NCBI GenBank assembly: GCA_021648225.1
Contig: JAKITE010000002.1
Location: 1 to 64,000 of the forward strand
Length of the DNA: 64,000 nucleotides
Direction of reading: 5' to 3'
Origin: Paracoccaceae bacterium
Lineage (GTDB): Bacteria; Pseudomonadota; Alphaproteobacteria; Rhodobacterales; Rhodobacteraceae
Numbering within the stretch: position 1 is the first letter of the stretch; each line of letters starts with the position of its first letter. The translations under genes and the position numbers were made by a program. Positions 48,667 through 59,205 of the stretch are shown one piece after another. The notes under the pieces were generated by a model. That model ran no database searches. It saw only the letters and a list, made by a program, of their open reading frames with translations, and had not been told where the DNA came from.

Positions 48667-49724
48667 AAGCCATGCTTGAAAAACTGGGCCTGCCCTTTGT
48701 GCATCGGCTTGACCCCGAAACTGCACATGGGCTGGCCTTGCGTGCCATGCGCATGGGGCTAAGCGCCACACCGGGGGTGATTACATCGTCGCGGTTAAAA
48801 TGCGAAATTGCCGGTCTAAGCCTGCCCAATCCGGTGGGGCTGGCAGCAGGGTTTGATAAAAATGCGGTGGCGATTGCACCGCTGTTGCAAACCGGATTCG
48901 GTTTTATCGAGGTCGGCGCCGCCACGCCAAAACCCCAACCGGGCAACCCTAAACCGCGCCTGTTTCGCCTTGATGCGGATCGCGCCGCGATCAACCGTTT
49001 TGGCTTTAACAATCAGGGCGCTGATGCCATTGCCGCGCGGCTGGCGCAGCGGCCCGAAAAAGGCATTGTCGGCATTAATCTGGGTGCCAATAAAACCAGC
49101 AAAGACAAATCGGCCGATTTTGCCTCGGTGTTGAAAACCACGGGGCCATTTGTTGATTTTGCCACGGTAAATGTTTCCTCGCCCAACACCGAGCGCCTGC
49201 GCGATCTGCAAGGCAAAGCCGCCCTGACCGCGCTGTTAAACGGCGTGATGGCCGCGCGCGACACGCTTGAAAAACCCGTCCCGATATTTTTGAAAATCGC
49301 GCCGGATCTAAGCCTGGCGGAACTGCAAGACATTACCGAAGCCGCGCTTTTGACCGGAATTTCCGGCATTATTGCCACCAACACCACCCTGTCGCGCGAT
49401 GGTTTGCAAAGCCCGCAAAAGGATCAGGCGGGCGGGCTTTCGGGTGCGCCTTTGTTTGACAGGTCCACACAGGTTCTGGCCCAGCTTTATCAATTGCTGG
49501 AGGGCCGCATTCCGCTGATCGGCGTAGGCGGCATCAGCACCGCGCAGGATGCTTATGCAAAAATCTGTGCGGGGGCCAGTATTGTCCAGCTTTATACCGC
49601 GATGGTTTTTGAGGGCACACAAGTAGTGCGCGATGTTATCCACGGGCTAGAAGACCTTTTGCAACAAGACGGATACGCCAATATCGCCGAGGCAGTCGGC
49701 ACAAAAACCAAGGAATGGCTATGA
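48663..49724 (+). CDS. pyrD: Dihydroorotate dehydrogenase (quinone), class 2
   Basis: Oxidises dihydroorotate to orotate with FMN and delivers electrons to the quinone pool, the fourth step of pyrimidine synthesis. 353 residues; N-terminal helices for membrane attachment, [42 protein letters not shown], the catalytic Ser region VNVSSPNTE, and [12 protein letters not shown]. The frame opens with GTG 48663 overlapping the DUF952 stop; an ATG three codons later is an alternative. Confidence 0.96.
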   Translation: MKAMLEKLGLPFVHRLDPETAHGLALRAMRMGLSATPGVITSSRLKCEIAGLSLPNPVGLAAGFDKNAVAIAPLLQTGFGFIEVGAATPKPQPGNPKPRLFRLDADRAAINRFGFNNQGADAIAARLAQRPEKGIVGINLGANKTSKDKSADFASVLKTTGPFVDFATVNVSSPNTERLRDLQGKAALTALLNGVMAARDTLEKPVPIFLKIAPDLSLAELQDITEAALLTGISGIIATNTTLSRDGLQSPQKDQAGGLSGAPLFDRSTQVLAQLYQLLEGRIPLIGVGGISTAQDAYAKICAGASIVQLYTAMVFEGTQVVRDVIHGLEDLLQQDGYANIAEAVGTKTKEWL

Positions 49725-50068
49725 GCAATGTAAAAATCTGGCATAATCCAAAATGTTCCAAATCCCGCGCCACCATGGCGCTGTTGCTGGAAAACGGCAT
49801 TGAACCAGAGGTAATGGATTACCAGAAAACCCCGCCCAGCGCTGATGAATTGCAACAAGTGATTACGGCGCTGGATATCCGCGCCATTGATCTGGTCCGC
49901 ACCAACGAGGCAGCGTTTAAGCAAAGTAACCTTAGCAAAAACAGCAGCGACGCCACCCTGATTGCCGCCATGGTTGCCACGCCAAAACTGATCGAGCGCC
50001 CCGTGGTTCTGAACGGCCAAAAAGCCGCCATTGGCCGCCCGCCGGAATCCGTGCTGAAAATCCTTTAG
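49721..50068 (+). CDS. ArsC/Spx-family arsenate reductase-like protein
   Basis: 115 residues, thioredoxin fold. [16 protein letters not shown] holds the ArsC-type catalytic Cys followed by Ser-Arg, and [18 protein letters not shown] holds the conserved Arg-Pro region. The start at ATG 49721 has AAGGA six bases away and overlaps the pyrD stop (ATGA); an in-frame ATG at 49715 is less likely. No other arsenic gene is nearby, so a general glutathione-dependent reductase role is possible. Confidence 0.88.
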   Translation: MSNVKIWHNPKCSKSRATMALLLENGIEPEVMDYQKTPPSADELQQVITALDIRAIDLVRTNEAAFKQSNLSKNSSDATLIAAMVATPKLIERPVVLNGQKAAIGRPPESVLKIL

Positions 50069-50156
50069 GATATGGCATCCTCCAAATATCTTGCAACGCT
50101 TTTGCTGCTCGGTTAGCATTTGGAAAGATTTTCAAATCGTTAACCGGGGGCGCAAT

Positions 50157-50762
50157 ATGAAACATTATTACCGTATCATCACCGCACTGGTTGCCTGGGC
50201 CGGGGTTTTTTTGCAAACATGGCTGGTGATCGAAGCCGCAGCCGATGGCGGCATTCCGGACGCGATCCTGCGATTGTTCAGTTATTTCACCATCCAGACC
50301 AACCTGCTGATTGCGGTAATATCAACTCTGTCGGTGATCCGGCCGAATGGTTTTGCCGGCAAAGCCGTCTGGCGCGGGGCCATCACGGTTTATATCGCGC
50401 TGGTGGCGGGGGTGTATCACGCGGTGCTGGCACAGCTTTTTGACCTACAAGGGCTGGCAGCTGTTGCCGATCTGTTGCTGCATACCATCGTGCCGATCCT
50501 GTTTATCCTTGACTGGGTAATATTTGCCGATAAATCGGGCCTGCGTATCAAGCATCCGTTTATATGGCTGGTTTTTCCGGTGGCGTTTTGCCTTTACTCA
50601 TTGGTTCGCGGTGCAATCATCGGCTGGTATCCATACCCGTTTCTGGATGTCATAACATTGGGATACCCTATGGTAGCAGCCAATATCGCAGGGCTGGTGG
50701 CAGCATTTTTGCTGGTTGGCATGCTGGTATACTGGCTGCGGCCCAAATCCGCGCGCCTATGA
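50157..50762 (+). CDS. Pr6Pr family membrane protein
   Basis: 201 residues with six hydrophobic helices and the family's FSYFTIQTNLLIAV, YHAVLAQLFDLQG, LLHTIVPILFILDW and YPFLDV motifs. Function unknown; related to FAR-17a/AIG1-like proteins. Start at ATG 50157 after GGGGGCG. Its 3' end overlaps the convergent MATE gene by 6 bp. Confidence 0.85.
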   Translation: MKHYYRIITALVAWAGVFLQTWLVIEAAADGGIPDAILRLFSYFTIQTNLLIAVISTLSVIRPNGFAGKAVWRGAITVYIALVAGVYHAVLAQLFDLQGLAAVADLLLHTIVPILFILDWVIFADKSGLRIKHPFIWLVFPVAFCLYSLVRGAIIGWYPYPFLDVITLGYPMVAANIAGLVAAFLLVGMLVYWLRPKSARL

Positions 50763-52073
50763 TTTATCTGCCGCAGCTTCCAGCGCCGGATAATAGCGCA
50801 TCAAGGTTATCGCCCGCGCCACATAGCTGATTAACAATGCCAGCCAAATGCCATGATTGCCCATCAAGGGCATCAACAAAACCACCGCCAGAGCAAACAC
50901 CAGCGCTGACTGGAACATGGCATTACGCATGTCGCGGGTTCGGGTCGCGCCGATAAAAATGCCATCCAGCACCCAGCTGGCAAAGCCGATGATTGGCGAA
51001 ATCACCATCCAGGGCAGATAAAGCGCCGCCGCTTGTTGCACCTCGACCGAGGTCGCCATTAGTTTTATCAGCCACATCCCGAAAAACCCGAAAAATCCGG
51101 CCATCAGCAATGAACCAACTGCCGACCAAAGCCCCGTCATCAACGCCACGCGCCGAATATCCCTGCGGGACTTTGCCCCCATCGACACCCCGATCAGGGA
51201 TTCCGCCGCAATGGCAAACCCGTCCAGCCCATAGGCAGTAATATTGACAAACTGGATCAAAATCTGGTTGGCCGCCAAGGTAACATCGCCGCGCGAGGCG
51301 CTGATAAACATGAACCCGATCAAAATCATCTGCAACAACAAGGATCGCAGCATAATATTGCCGTTCACCGTGGCCATGGCCCTGATTTTCACCCGATCGA
51401 ATATCCGCACCCAATCGCGCCACTGATCGCCCTTGAACACCGCCCTGCACAGATATAATGCCAGAAAAAACCCGCTCCATTCAGCGATTAGCGTGGCAAT
51501 GGCAACACCCTCCACGCCCCAGCCAAGGCCCAGCACAAACCACAGATCCAGACCAATGTTCAGCCCGTTCATCCAAAGCTGCAACAATAACATCGCGCCG
51601 GTGCGCTCATGGGCAATCAGCCAGCCCGAAAGCGCATAAAACATAATCGCGGCAGGGGCGCTCCAGATGCGAATGCCCATATAGCTGCGCGCCATGGTTT
51701 CGACCTCTGCACTGGCAGGGGTTGCGGCAAACACACCCCAGAAAATCGGCAATTGCAACAAAAGCAGGGCAAATCCGGCAATGGCAGCAACAATCAAAGC
51801 CCGCATTACCAAAGCGCCGGTTTCTGCCTGATCACCCGCGCCGCGCGCCTGTGCCACCAAGCCCGTGGTGCCCATGCGCAAAAAACCGAATATCCAGTAC
51901 AGCGCGCCAATCACAATGGCGCCAATGCCCACCGCACCAATCGGTGCCGCCAGCCCAAGTTGCCCGACAACACCGGTATCCACCGCGCCCAGTATCGGCA
52001 CCGTGGCATTTGAAATCACCACCGGAATTGCGATTTTCAGAACGCGTTTATGGGTAATATCCCTGCTAATCAT
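50757..52073 (-). CDS. MATE-family efflux transporter (DinF-like)
   Basis: 438 residues with about twelve hydrophobic helices. IPVVISNATVPILGAVDTGV and GTTGLVAQARGAGDQAE are MATE/DinF signatures; the second half repeats the fold (LIGVSMGAKSRRDI). MATE proteins export cationic compounds using proton or sodium gradients; the substrate is unknown. It is the last gene of a three-gene unit with two thioesterases, overlapping the nearer one by 8 bp. Confidence 0.9.
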   Translation of the reverse strand: MISRDITHKRVLKIAIPVVISNATVPILGAVDTGVVGQLGLAAPIGAVGIGAIVIGALYWIFGFLRMGTTGLVAQARGAGDQAETGALVMRALIVAAIAGFALLLLQLPIFWGVFAATPASAEVETMARSYMGIRIWSAPAAIMFYALSGWLIAHERTGAMLLLQLWMNGLNIGLDLWFVLGLGWGVEGVAIATLIAEWSGFFLALYLCRAVFKGDQWRDWVRIFDRVKIRAMATVNGNIMLRSLLLQMILIGFMFISASRGDVTLAANQILIQFVNITAYGLDGFAIAAESLIGVSMGAKSRRDIRRVALMTGLWSAVGSLLMAGFFGFFGMWLIKLMATSVEVQQAAALYLPWMVISPIIGFASWVLDGIFIGATRTRDMRNAMFQSALVFALAVVLLMPLMGNHGIWLALLISYVARAITLMRYYPALEAAADKS

Positions 52074-52545
52074 CCTTTTGCGGCATCAGGAAATGCCCTG
52101 TTGCCTGTGCAAACAGTTTTTGGCGATTATCCTGCCATGCCTCCACATGCACAGAGGCAAACCGCCGGCCAGAGCGGTTAACCGTAGCGCGCGCATACGC
52201 ATCACGCGGCAGGCCCGAACGCAGATAATCAATGGTGAAATCAATGGTTTTGGGCATGGCACGCGGGCCGGTTGCGCCGGCTTCCATTTGCGGCCAGTAA
52301 ATCGCCCATGCCAGTTCGATCTGTGCGGCAATTTCCAGAAACGCGCCGACCGCACCGCCGTGCAGGGCCGGCAATATCGGATTGCCGATCAGTTTTTGTG
52401 AAAACGGCAACATCGCGGTCAGCTCGTCTCCGCGCCGATCGAACACAATGCCCATATGTTTGATATAGGGAATGCCACCGGCAAGCTGCGCCAGCGCGGT
52501 ATCGCGCCGTTGTTTGATCACCTGCACCGGTTCGGGTTTAATCAT
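52066..52545 (-). CDS. PaaI-type hotdog-fold thioesterase
   Basis: 159 residues. [20 protein letters not shown] is the hotdog HGG motif with the acidic residue in the next helix, followed by [19 protein letters not shown]. Hydrolyses acyl-CoA thioesters in the family. Overlaps both neighbours by 8 bp. Paralogous to the upstream gene; the substrate is not predictable. Confidence 0.85.
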   Translation of the reverse strand: MIKPEPVQVIKQRRDTALAQLAGGIPYIKHMGIVFDRRGDELTAMLPFSQKLIGNPILPALHGGAVGAFLEIAAQIELAWAIYWPQMEAGATGPRAMPKTIDFTIDYLRSGLPRDAYARATVNRSGRRFASVHVEAWQDNRQKLFAQATGHFLMPQKDD

Positions 52546-52975
52546 TTTTACGCCCCTCTACGGTAAATGCCCCTGCGGCCATGGCCACCGGGTCTTCGCC
52601 CTCGTCAAACGCACTGGCCCGCACAAACGCGACCGAGCGTGTAACGCGATAACATTCCGCCTTGGCTGTTATGCGCTGCCCCGCCGTGGCCGGTCGCATA
52701 TAGTCAATGCGTAAATCAATGGTGGCGGTGCCGCCGGTTGATTGCGGGTGCGAAACCACCGCCGCCCCTGCGGCGGTATCCATCAATGCGGTAACAACGC
52801 CGCCATGCAGCACGCCGGTTTCGGGGTCTCCGATAAAGCGTTTATCATAGGCGATTGACATGGTGGCCTTGCCCGGTGCCACCGCATCCACCTGCATGCC
52901 CAGATCAACCGCATGGGGCAAGGCGGAGATAAACTGCCGCGCCAGTTTTAATTTCTGATCTATAGAATCGGCCAT
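52538..52975 (-). CDS. PaaI-type hotdog-fold thioesterase
   Basis: 145 residues from ATG 52975 ([15 protein letters not shown]). [20 protein letters not shown] is the HGG motif with Asp in the following helix, then [18 protein letters not shown]. An upstream in-frame ATG (53089) would overlap the divergent exporter gene and is rejected; AAGGGG precedes 52975. First gene of the thioesterase-thioesterase-MATE unit. Confidence 0.87.
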   Translation of the reverse strand: MADSIDQKLKLARQFISALPHAVDLGMQVDAVAPGKATMSIAYDKRFIGDPETGVLHGGVVTALMDTAAGAAVVSHPQSTGGTATIDLRIDYMRPATAGQRITAKAECYRVTRSVAFVRASAFDEGEDPVAMAAGAFTVEGRKND

Positions 52976-53047
52976 ACCAGCCCCTTGCTTGTTGCTTTTG
53001 TGGATTTGGCCACAAAGCCTTTGCAATTTCCAGCGCAATCGCTTAAC

Positions 53048-53069
53048 TGCAATTGAGAACAATTCGCAA
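53048..53069 (+). promoter_or_regulatory. Candidate Fur/Mur-type operator
   Basis: TGCAATTGAGAACAATTCGC is an imperfect inverted repeat (TGCAATTG against CAATTCGCA) 14 bp before the start of the putative manganese exporter, in the divergent spacer. The TGCAA/TTGCA style fits alphaproteobacterial Fur/Mur sites; no consensus scoring was run. Confidence 0.4.
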
Positions 53070-53083
53070 TCGCAGGAAAAACA

Positions 53084-54223
53084 ATGCATCCCGTCAATAT
53101 TTCACCCCGGTCAAGCAGCCTGCCAGAGCGCATCGGGCCATTCAAAGGCAAGCGCCTTCCGGTGGTTTTAATTCTGTTGACCCTTGCCATTTTCCCCGGC
53201 GAAATCGGCGCATTGACCCGCGGCCTGATGACCGACGCCTATGTGCAGGTCAGCGCCTTTGTCGCAACAACACTGTTGATATTTTACGGAGTTGAACGCA
53301 TTTTCAAGTTTGAGCTTGGCGCTGCGCTCAAAAATTCCAAACATTTCCAAATTCCGCTTTCTGCCCTGTTGGGCACCACGCCCGGCTGTGGTGGCGCGGT
53401 GGTTGTGGTTGCTGCCTATTCATCGGGTAATGTCAGCTTTGGCGCGGTGGTTGCCGCATTAACCGCCACCATGGGCGATGCGGCATTTCTGTTAATTGCA
53501 GTGCGCCCCGATGTGGCGATTGTTATTTTACCGCTTTCTTTTACGGTCGGTATCGCCACCGGTTTTATTGTTGATAAGTTCAACAAGACCGATTATCGCG
53601 GCACGGCTTCTGCAAAATGCGAATTTGCACCCCTGATCGGGCGATTGCGCGCAAAAGATATGCTTTTTGTGGCTTTGGTTATCCCCGGGCTGGCCATGGG
53701 CATCACTCAAATCATGCAATTTGATCTTGAGCTAACCTGGGGCATATGGCTGCCGGTTGTTGGCCTGACAGGCACGGCAATTGGTCTTTGGATGTGGTCG
53801 ACATCCACCATTCAGGCCATGACAAACGTCAATGACACCCCCCTGACCCGCGCTGCCGAGGAAACCAGTTTTATCGCAATCTGGGTGATCGGGGCTTATC
53901 TGGCCTATGATTATATCGTGCTTTTTTCCGGCCTTGATCTTGCGGCACTGTTTTCATCCATTGCGCCGCTATTGCCCTTGATGGGCATCATCATTGGCCT
54001 GATTCCGGGCTGCGGCCCTCAGGTTCTGGTAACAACCATGTATGTTAACGGGCTGATCCCGTTTTCAGCCCTGCTTGGCAACGCGATATCAAATGACGGC
54101 GACGCGTTGTTTCCGGCGATTGCCCTGAACCCCAAAGCCGCTGTTATGGCCACGCTTTACTCCACGGTTCCGGCATTTTTTCTGGCCTACGGGTTTTATT
54201 TCTTTGCGCCCAACTTCATGTAA
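53084..54223 (+). CDS. Putative manganese/heavy-metal exporter (10-TM, ArsP_2-like)
   Basis: 379 residues with about ten hydrophobic helices in two halves. Each half carries the paired motif PGCGG ([18 protein letters not shown]) or PGCGP ([19 protein letters not shown]) followed by GDAAF or NDGDALFPA, the mark of the 'putative manganese transporter' family. AGGAAAAA precedes the ATG. A Fur/Mur-like site lies just upstream, which fits manganese control. Exporter rather than importer is inferred from the family. Confidence 0.75.
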   Translation: MHPVNISPRSSSLPERIGPFKGKRLPVVLILLTLAIFPGEIGALTRGLMTDAYVQVSAFVATTLLIFYGVERIFKFELGAALKNSKHFQIPLSALLGTTPGCGGAVVVVAAYSSGNVSFGAVVAALTATMGDAAFLLIAVRPDVAIVILPLSFTVGIATGFIVDKFNKTDYRGTASAKCEFAPLIGRLRAKDMLFVALVIPGLAMGITQIMQFDLELTWGIWLPVVGLTGTAIGLWMWSTSTIQAMTNVNDTPLTRAAEETSFIAIWVIGAYLAYDYIVLFSGLDLAALFSSIAPLLPLMGIIIGLIPGCGPQVLVTTMYVNGLIPFSALLGNAISNDGDALFPAIALNPKAAVMATLYSTVPAFFLAYGFYFFAPNFM

Positions 54224-54265
54224 CCCCTTGGGTTGCAAGGGATAACCTTATAAGCCTCACCTTAC

Positions 54266-54281
54266 TTACGTTGACGTCAAC
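54266..54281 (+). promoter_or_regulatory. LiuR-like operator upstream of merR
   Basis: TTACGTTGACGTCAAC includes a perfect 12-bp palindrome (GTTGACGTCAAC, 54270-54281). It resembles recalled LiuR motifs (TTTACGTTAACGTAAA type) and ends 9 bp before the -35 box, where a MerR-type protein could act on its own operon. Confidence 0.55.
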
Positions 54282-54289
54282 TTCCCCTC

Positions 54290-54318
54290 TTGAAAAGGTT
54301 GCCTTTTTCGAGTATACA
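54290..54318 (+). promoter_or_regulatory. Sigma70-type promoter of the beta-oxidation operon
   Basis: TTGAAA (54290-54295) and TATACA (54313-54318) are separated by 17 bp, 34 bp before the merR start. Good match to consensus. Confidence 0.65.
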
Positions 54319-54352
54319 CCCTTCATCCTGTAACAAGGCTGAGGAAATTGAA

Positions 54353-54751
54353 ATGTCTGATGCAACTTTTACAATCGGCGAAATGTGTGATGCTTTTGAC
54401 GTCACCCCCCGGACTTTGCGCTTTTACGAGGCCAAAGAGCTGCTTTTCCCGATCCGCGAGGGCCAGAAACGTCTATTCACCAAATCCGACCGCGCCCGGC
54501 TGAAACTGATTTTGCAAGGCAAACGGTTTGGTTTCAGCCTTGAGGAAATCCGCCAATTGCTGAATCTGTATCATATCGGTGACCAGCAAACCACACAGCT
54601 TACCCGCACTTATGAATTGGCGCTGGAGCATCTGGCAACCATGGAAGCCCAGCGCGACGAGCTGGATAACGCAATCGAAGACCTGAAAGAACAGCTCCGC
54701 TGGGGCGAAAAAGTATTACAAGACCGTGGCGTAAAAGCCGCTGCAGAATAG
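54353..54751 (+). CDS. MerR-family regulator (LiuR-like) of acyl-CoA catabolism
   Basis: 132 residues. Winged helix-turn-helix TIGEMCDAFDVTPRTLRFYE, then RLFTKSDRARLKLILQGKRF, and a C-terminal coiled coil (ALEHLATMEAQRDELDNAIE) for dimerisation. No metal-binding cysteines of the MerR/CueR type are seen, which fits regulators that sense acyl-CoA, such as LiuR. The start at ATG 54353 follows GAGGAAAT; an upstream in-frame ATG overlaps the promoter. It precedes two acyl-CoA dehydrogenases by 9 bp and probably controls them and itself. Confidence 0.88.
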   Translation: MSDATFTIGEMCDAFDVTPRTLRFYEAKELLFPIREGQKRLFTKSDRARLKLILQGKRFGFSLEEIRQLLNLYHIGDQQTTQLTRTYELALEHLATMEAQRDELDNAIEDLKEQLRWGEKVLQDRGVKAAAE

Positions 54752-54760
54752 GAAAACATC

Positions 54761-56539
54761 ATGGCAATTTACACCCCCCCGCTCAAAGACATGGAATTTA
54801 TTCTGCACGATGTGCTGAAAATCCAGGATTCAGACATCCCCGGTTATAGCGACCTTGACCGTGATTTTTCCGGTGCCATTCTGGAAGAGGCCGGTAAAAT
54901 CGCCCGCGATGTGCTGCTGCCGCTGAATGCAGTTGGTGATTCCGAGGGGTGCAAGCTGGAAAACGGTGTTGTCCGCACCCCATCGGGTTTTCAACAGGCA
55001 TTTGACATGATGCGGGATGGCGAATGGACAGGCCTTGGCGCTGACCCCGAATATGGCGGCCAAGGCATGCCTTATCTGGTGCATACTGCGGTCAGCGAGG
55101 TCTTTGTCTCGGCCAATATGGCGTTTAACATGTATCAAGGCCTGACCCTTGGCGCTTATGAGGCCATCCATGCCCATGCATCTGATGACCTAAAGCAAAA
55201 ATTCCTGCCCAAAATGGTAACCTGCGAATGGACAGGCACCATGAACCTGACCGAACCCCATTGCGGCACCGATCTGGGCCTGCTGCGCTCCAAAGCCGAA
55301 CCGCAAGATGACGGATCATTCAGGATCACCGGCCAAAAGATATTTATCTCGGCCGGTGAACATGATTTGGCAGAAAACATCATCCATCTGGTATTGGCCA
55401 AAATCCCCGGTGGGCCTGAGGGCGTTAAGGGCATATCGCTGTTTATCGTGCCTAAGTTCATTGTTAATGACGATGGTTCGCTTGGCGCACGCAACGGGGT
55501 TTCCTGTGGCAATCTTGAAGAAAAAATGGGCATCCACGGCAATTCGACCTGTGTGATGAATTTTGACGAAGCAACCGGATATCTGGTTGGCCAGGAACAC
55601 AAAGGCCTGCGCGCCATGTTCACCATGATGAACGCCGCACGGCTTGGCGTTGGTTTGCAAGGCTTGTCGCAAGCCTCGATCGCTTATCAAAACGCGGTTG
55701 AATATGCGCGGGACCGCTTGCAAGGCCGCGCGGTTACCGGCACGCAAAACCCTGACGGCCCTGCGGACCCGATCATTGTGCATCCGGATGTGCGCCGCGC
55801 CTTGATGGACCAGAAAGCCTTTGTCGAGGGTGGCCGTGCATTTTTGTTATGGGGCGCAATGCTGCTGGATGATGGCCACCTGAACGGTAACAAGGATTCC
55901 GAGGGGGTGCTTTCCTTGATGACGCCGGTGATCAAAGGGTTCTTGACCGACAAAGGTTTTGATTGCACCGTGCAGGCCCAGCAAATATTCGGCGGCCATG
56001 GCTATATCGAGGAACAAGGCATGTCGCAATATGTGCGCGATGCCCGCATTGCCATGATATACGAGGGCGCAAACGGCGTGCAGGCGCTGGACCTTGTCGG
56101 GCGCAAGCTGGCGACAGATGGCGGCAAACATGTGCTGGCATTTTTCGATATCGTAAAAACCTTTATCAAGGAAAACGAAGCGGATGCGGCGTTAAATGAC
56201 GATTTCCTCCTGCCTTTGAAATCCGCCTCGAAAGACATGCAGGCGGCGGGGATGTATTTTATGCAAAACGGCATGAAAAACCCCGATGCGGCCTTGGCCG
56301 GTTCGGTAGATTTCATGCATCTTTTCGGGCATGTCTGTTTAGGCTTGATGTGGGCGCGCATGGCAAAAGCCTCGATTGAAGCCTTGGCAAACGGCACATC
56401 CGACCCTAATTTCCATGAGACCAAGCTGACCACCGGCCGCTATTACATGGCGCGCCTGTTGCCCGAAACCGCATTGCGACTGGCGCGCATCAACACGGGC
56501 GCAGATCCGGTTATGAATTTGGCGGCGGAAAATTTCTAA
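54761..56539 (+). CDS. Acyl-CoA dehydrogenase, long form (DmdC/FadE-like)
   Basis: Catalyses alpha,beta-dehydrogenation of acyl-CoA with FAD. 592 residues, with an N-terminal extension, the acyl-CoA dehydrogenase core ([32 protein letters not shown]) and an extra C-terminal domain. The catalytic Glu is in [13 protein letters not shown] (Glu 435). Length and layout match the group that includes 3-methylmercaptopropionyl-CoA dehydrogenases (DmdC) of marine bacteria, but straight-chain acyl-CoA is equally possible. It sits 9 bp after merR and 12 bp before a second dehydrogenase. Confidence 0.9.
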   Translation: MAIYTPPLKDMEFILHDVLKIQDSDIPGYSDLDRDFSGAILEEAGKIARDVLLPLNAVGDSEGCKLENGVVRTPSGFQQAFDMMRDGEWTGLGADPEYGGQGMPYLVHTAVSEVFVSANMAFNMYQGLTLGAYEAIHAHASDDLKQKFLPKMVTCEWTGTMNLTEPHCGTDLGLLRSKAEPQDDGSFRITGQKIFISAGEHDLAENIIHLVLAKIPGGPEGVKGISLFIVPKFIVNDDGSLGARNGVSCGNLEEKMGIHGNSTCVMNFDEATGYLVGQEHKGLRAMFTMMNAARLGVGLQGLSQASIAYQNAVEYARDRLQGRAVTGTQNPDGPADPIIVHPDVRRALMDQKAFVEGGRAFLLWGAMLLDDGHLNGNKDSEGVLSLMTPVIKGFLTDKGFDCTVQAQQIFGGHGYIEEQGMSQYVRDARIAMIYEGANGVQALDLVGRKLATDGGKHVLAFFDIVKTFIKENEADAALNDDFLLPLKSASKDMQAAGMYFMQNGMKNPDAALAGSVDFMHLFGHVCLGLMWARMAKASIEALANGTSDPNFHETKLTTGRYYMARLLPETALRLARINTGADPVMNLAAENF

Positions 56540-56551
56540 AAAGGTGCAGAA

Positions 56552-57712
56552 ATGACATTTACCAACCTGCCATCATCATGGATGAGTGACGAACATAGAA
56601 TGGTCGATGAAATGACCTTTCAGTTCATCACTGAAAAATGGCAGCCAAGGTTTGAAAAATGGCGCAAGCAGGGCATGATGGACCGCGACGCATGGTTTGA
56701 GGCCGGCGAAATGGGCCTGCTTTGTGCATCCATCCCCGAGGAATACGGCGGCGCTGGGGGCGATTTTGGCTTTGATGCCGCGATATATATGGCGGCTGGC
56801 CGCGCGAATTACGCCAGCTGGGGCAACGGCATCCATTCCGGCATTGTCGCCCATTATATTCTGGCCTATGGCACCGAAGACCAAAAACAACGCTGGCTGC
56901 CCAAAATGGCCACCGGAGAATTGGTGGCCGCCTTGGCAATGACCGAACCATCCTGCGGGTCGGACCTGCAAAACCTCAAAACCCGCGCCGTCAAAACCGG
57001 CAATAGCTATGTTATGAACGGGGCCAAGACCTTTATTACCAACGGCCAAGTGGCTGATCTGATACTGGTGGCCTGCAAAACCGACCCGTCAGAAAAATCC
57101 AAAGGGGTTTCGTTGATGATGGTCGAGGCGGCAGATGCCGAGGGCAAGGGTTTCACCCGTGGGCGTAATCTTGATAAAATCGGTCTGAAAATGGCGGATA
57201 CATCCGAACTGTTTTTCGAAGACCTCGAAATCCGCCCTGATAACCTGTTGGGGGCTGAAGAGGGCCAAGGTTTTTACCAGATGATGCAGCAATTACCGCA
57301 AGAACGCCTGATCATCGGCTGCGGCGCCGTGGGTGCCATGGAGGCCGCCGTAACCCAAACCATTGAATATTGCAAAACCCGCGAAGCATTTGGCGGTCCG
57401 CTTACCCAGTTTCAAAACACCCGTTTCAAGCTGGCCGAATGCAAAACCAACACCGTGGTGGCGCGCTGTTTTCTGGATAGCTGCATCGACGCCCTTATCA
57501 AAGGCAATCTGGATGTCGAAACCGCTGCGATGAACAAATACTGGTTGTCGGACCTGCAAGGGCAAGTGCTGGATGAATGCCTGCAACTGTTTGGCGGCTA
57601 TGGCTATATGATGGAATATCCGATTGCCGAAATGTGGACAGATGCCCGTGTGCAGCGTATTTATGGCGGCACAAACGAGATCATGAAAGACCTGATCGCG
57701 AGGGGGTTGTGA
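56552..57712 (+). CDS. Acyl-CoA dehydrogenase (LCAD/isovaleryl type)
   Basis: 386 residues. FAD/substrate motifs [20 protein letters not shown] and [10 protein letters not shown] are present. The usual C-terminal catalytic position is Gly (IYGGTNE, Gly 372) while a Glu sits in LPQERLI (Glu 251). That arrangement is the one used by long-chain and isovaleryl-CoA dehydrogenases, so the enzyme should be active. It follows the long-form dehydrogenase by 12 bp. Confidence 0.92.
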   Translation: MTFTNLPSSWMSDEHRMVDEMTFQFITEKWQPRFEKWRKQGMMDRDAWFEAGEMGLLCASIPEEYGGAGGDFGFDAAIYMAAGRANYASWGNGIHSGIVAHYILAYGTEDQKQRWLPKMATGELVAALAMTEPSCGSDLQNLKTRAVKTGNSYVMNGAKTFITNGQVADLILVACKTDPSEKSKGVSLMMVEAADAEGKGFTRGRNLDKIGLKMADTSELFFEDLEIRPDNLLGAEEGQGFYQMMQQLPQERLIIGCGAVGAMEAAVTQTIEYCKTREAFGGPLTQFQNTRFKLAECKTNTVVARCFLDSCIDALIKGNLDVETAAMNKYWLSDLQGQVLDECLQLFGGYGYMMEYPIAEMWTDARVQRIYGGTNEIMKDLIARGL

Positions 57713-57992
57713 TGGGTTCCGGATTAAAACTATTATGCCTCCGGCGGGAGTATTTAAGCAACAAAGAAAAAGATGCGCCCCTGTCGTTAAACAGGAGCGG
57801 CTTGGTCTTCTTCGTTGACGGCCATCGGCTCTCCAGCCTGTGCCGCGAGGCAAACATAGAAAAATTTTGGTTAACAAACCGTTACTTACCTTCTTTGTTT
57901 CTTAAATACTCAAATCCCGCCCGATCCGCCAATTGCCCAACGGGAACCCCCCCTACGATTTAATGCAGGGCCACCCTATCTAGGAGAATACC
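57713..57992. repeat. Rhodobacterales-type intergenic element between acyl-CoA dehydrogenase and thiolase
   Basis: 280 bp. On the minus strand the segment reading AAATACTCCCGCCGGAGGCAT (57735-57755) is of a kind dispersed between genes in Rhodobacterales genomes; the core forms a small CTCC/GGAG hairpin. Other parts have CCTGT/ACAGG pairing (around 57780-57797) and an AT-rich GGTTAACAAACCGTTA. A frame reading [20 protein letters not shown] runs through it but looks like translated repeat, not a gene. It ends with TAGGAGA before the thiolase start. Confidence 0.5.
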
Positions 57993-59204
57993 ATGAACGA
58001 AGCCTATATATATGACGCAGTGCGCTCCCCGCGCGGCAAAGGCCGCAAAGACGGCGCGCTAAACGAGGTCACATCCGTGCGCCTTTCCGCTGATGTGCTG
58101 AACGCATTGGCCGAGCGTAATAATCTTGATACCGAAGCGGTGGAAGACGTGATTTGGGGCAATGTCACCCAAGTGATGGAACAAGGCGGCTGTCTGGCGC
58201 GCTCGGCCGTTTTGCTGTCAAATTACGCTGAAAGCGTGCCGGGCCTGTCGATCAACCGGTTTTGCGCGTCAGGTATGGAGGCCACCAATATAGGTGCCAT
58301 GCAAATTCGCGGTGGTGCCGGGCAGGCTTATGTGACCGGCGGCGTTGAAATGATGGGCCGCGTGCCGATGGGTTCTGACGGTGCTGCCATTGCGGTGGAC
58401 CCTGAACTGGCCATGAAAGTCTATTTTGTGCCCCAAGGTATTTCGGCGGATATCATCGCCACTGAATACGGGTTTTCGCGTGAGGATGTGGATGCCTATG
58501 CCATGGAAAGCCAGATCCGTTCGGCCACGGCCATCAAGGAAGGCCGGTTTGACAAATCCCTGATCACCATCAAGGATCGAAATGGATTAACCATTCTGGA
58601 TCATGACGAATTCCCCCGCCCCGGCACCGATATGCAATCTTTGGGCGGGCTAAAAGCCGCGTTCAAAGACATTGGCGAAAACATGCCCGGATTTGACGCC
58701 GTGGCAATGTTGAAATACCCGCATCTGGAGCGCATAAACCACGTGCATCACGCAGGCAATTCATCAGGTATTGTTGACGGAGCCGCCGCCATTCTGGTTG
58801 GCTCAAAAGAATTTGGCGAAAAATACGGCCTGAAACCCCGCGCCCGCATTCGCGCGGCTGCCAAAATCGGGTCGGACCCGACCATCAACCTGACCGGTCC
58901 GGTTCCCGTTACCGAAAAAATCCTTGCCGAAGCTGGCATGAACATCAATGACATCGACCTGTTCGAGGTTAACGAGGCATTTGCCGCAGTTGTGTTGCGC
59001 TTCATGCAGGCCTTCAACGTCGATCATTCCAAGGTTAACGTCAACGGCGGCGCCATCAGCCTTGGCCACCCGCTGGGGGCCACGGGTGCGATGATCATCG
59101 GCACCGCACTGGACGAGCTGGAGCGCAGCGGCAAAGGCACCGCCTTGGCCACGTTATGCGTGGCATCCGGCATGGGCGCGGCAACCATTATCGAAAGAAT
59201 ATAA
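57993..59204 (+). CDS. fadA: Acetyl-CoA C-acyltransferase (beta-oxidation thiolase)
   Basis: 403 residues. Nucleophilic Cys 91 in [22 protein letters not shown] and [11 protein letters not shown] supply the His; the C-terminal Cys is in [11 protein letters not shown]. Cleaves 3-ketoacyl-CoA to acetyl-CoA. TAGGAGA precedes the ATG. The gene lies 1 bp before fadB, so the two make a beta-oxidation complex. Confidence 0.95.
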   Translation: MNEAYIYDAVRSPRGKGRKDGALNEVTSVRLSADVLNALAERNNLDTEAVEDVIWGNVTQVMEQGGCLARSAVLLSNYAESVPGLSINRFCASGMEATNIGAMQIRGGAGQAYVTGGVEMMGRVPMGSDGAAIAVDPELAMKVYFVPQGISADIIATEYGFSREDVDAYAMESQIRSATAIKEGRFDKSLITIKDRNGLTILDHDEFPRPGTDMQSLGGLKAAFKDIGENMPGFDAVAMLKYPHLERINHVHHAGNSSGIVDGAAAILVGSKEFGEKYGLKPRARIRAAAKIGSDPTINLTGPVPVTEKILAEAGMNINDIDLFEVNEAFAAVVLRFMQAFNVDHSKVNVNGGAISLGHPLGATGAMIIGTALDELERSGKGTALATLCVASGMGAATIIERI

Positions 59205-59205
59205 C

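Noticed and set aside
54225..54241. CCCTTG/CAAGGG hairpin after the Mn exporter as a terminator
   Set aside because: Only 6 bp with no T-tract; too weak to annotate.
57662..57676. Gly at the usual catalytic Glu position (YGGTNE) as an inactivated acyl-CoA dehydrogenase
   Set aside because: Long-chain and isovaleryl-type enzymes use a different Glu, and LPQER with Glu 251 is present.
57577..57963. 128-codon ORF running from the dehydrogenase end into the intergenic element
   Set aside because: Starts inside the dehydrogenase gene in another frame and then translates a dispersed intergenic element.
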